Source: Gillisella vitis
Lineage (GTDB): Bacteria; Pseudomonadota; Alphaproteobacteria; Rhizobiales; Rhizobiaceae
NCBI RefSeq assembly: GCF_014204625.1
Contig: NZ_JACHLU010000023.1
Location: 1 to 64,000 of the forward strand
DNA: 64,000 bases
Direction: 5' to 3'
In this document: piece after piece, positions 63,738 to 64,000 of the stretch
Layout of the letters: every line of letters starts with the position of its first letter
Position numbering within the stretch: the first letter of the stretch is position 1
The notes under the pieces: generated by a model
What the model was told of the DNA's origin: nothing
Seen by the model: only the letters and a program-made list of their open reading frames with translations
The model's database searches: none
Position numbers and translations under genes: made by a program

Positions 63738-64000
63738 ATGGATAATCTCGGTTCCCTCAATGCCTTCGTCCAGGCGGCGGAAGCACGTAGTTTCACAGCG
63801 GCGGGCAAGCATCTTGGCGTTTCGTCCTCGGCGATCGGCAAGGCTATCGCTCGTCTCGAAGACCGGCTCAGCGTCCGGCTGTTTCACCGCTCCACCCGCA
63901 CCGTCACGCTGACGCCGGAGGGCGCGCTGTTCCTCGAACGCTGCCGCCGCATCTTCAGCGAGATCGAACAGGCCGAGATGGAGTTGTCGCAGACCCAAAG
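63738..64000 (+). CDS. LysR-family regulator, truncated by window end
   Basis: The first 87 residues are present: SLNAFVQAAEARSFTAAGKH and SSSAIGKAIARLEDRLSVRL, followed by FHRSTRTVTLTPEGALF, a typical LysR HTH of the AaeR/DsdC-like clade. It is divergent from the MFS gene and is probably its regulator. The frame is open to the last base, so the gene continues outside the window. It is not closely related to the LysR paralogues at 29421 and 59829. Confidence 0.88.
   Translation, partial: MDNLGSLNAFVQAAEARSFTAAGKHLGVSSSAIGKAIARLEDRLSVRLFHRSTRTVTLTPEGALFLERCRRIFSEIEQAEMELSQTQ

Noticed and set aside
59829..64000. Right attachment site of the ICE
   Set aside because: I could not find a copy of the tRNA-end core here; the right border may lie beyond the window.

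Overview
This window is about 64 kb of high-GC DNA from an alphaproteobacterium. The initiator tRNA and the gene families fit Rhizobiales or Sphingomonadales, but the sequence does not decide the genus. Nearly all of it looks like one integrative and conjugative element (ICE). It starts at a tRNA-fMet gene (19-95), beside a large serine recombinase and three degenerate copies of the tRNA 3' end that look like attachment-site scars. No matching right-hand attachment site was found, so the right border is unknown. Everything here is read by eye from sequence. Family names rest on recognised motifs and gene order, not on database searches.

Layout. (1) 52-2056: recombinase and a small partner gene. 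(2) 2350-12212, minus strand: a tightly coupled seven-gene type I restriction-modification island. In transcription order it is a half-length HsdS, HsdM, a GIY-YIG/DUF4357 protein, full HsdS, a DUF6119 (TIGR04141-type) protein, HsdR and a YgjP/SprT-like metallopeptidase. (3) 12387-29373: the ICE maintenance region. It holds DUF932, a phosphoribosyltransferase coupled to a SLOG-antitoxin fusion, a large ParB, HTH-ParA and its partner, a tandem-repeat protein, a giant methyltransferase-helicase of the strawberry notch type, a toprim protein, DUF2493, small membrane proteins and DUF736. Two of these transcription units, and possibly a third, begin with the same structured leader. (4) 29421-32881: LysR, beta-lactamase-like hydrolase and TetR cargo with two LysR fragments. 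(5) 33003-35017: a regulatory switch consisting of an XRE repressor, a small DUF2285-type neighbour, a DUF6499-DUF2285 activator split by an apparent +1 frameshift, and an excisionase-like HTH protein. It resembles the QseC/QseM/FseA/RdfS control circuit of ICEMlSymR7A.

(6) 35038-43772: RepA, ParA, RHH, DUF2840, TraF peptidase, DUF736, lytic transglycosylase, a probable oriT, relaxase, the TraG coupling protein and an RHH protein. (7) 43842-49842: a minus-strand defence cargo (RHH regulator, single-chain N6-adenine methyltransferase, PD-(D/E)XK nuclease, FRG-domain protein, plus a separate helical protein). It is wedged between traG and trbB. (8) 50035-59835: the complete trbBCDEJ-(K)-LFGI mating-pair operon and DUF2274. 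(9) 59829-64000: a second LysR/beta-lactamase-like/MFS/LysR cargo block built like block 4, running off the window edge.

How the parts work together. The recombinase and excisionase-like protein move the element in and out of tRNA-fMet. The switch at 33-35 kb probably decides when. RepA and the Par proteins would stabilise the excised circle. Relaxase and TraG deliver one strand to the Trb channel, and TraF and the transglycosylase help pilus processing and wall penetration. The two restriction/defence islands probably protect host and element. The points I find most worth checking are the repeated structured leader (12.4 and 15.3 kb), the frameshifted activator switch, the phosphoribosyltransferase/SLOG-antitoxin pair, and the DUF6119-bearing restriction island with a start codon embedded in a palindrome.
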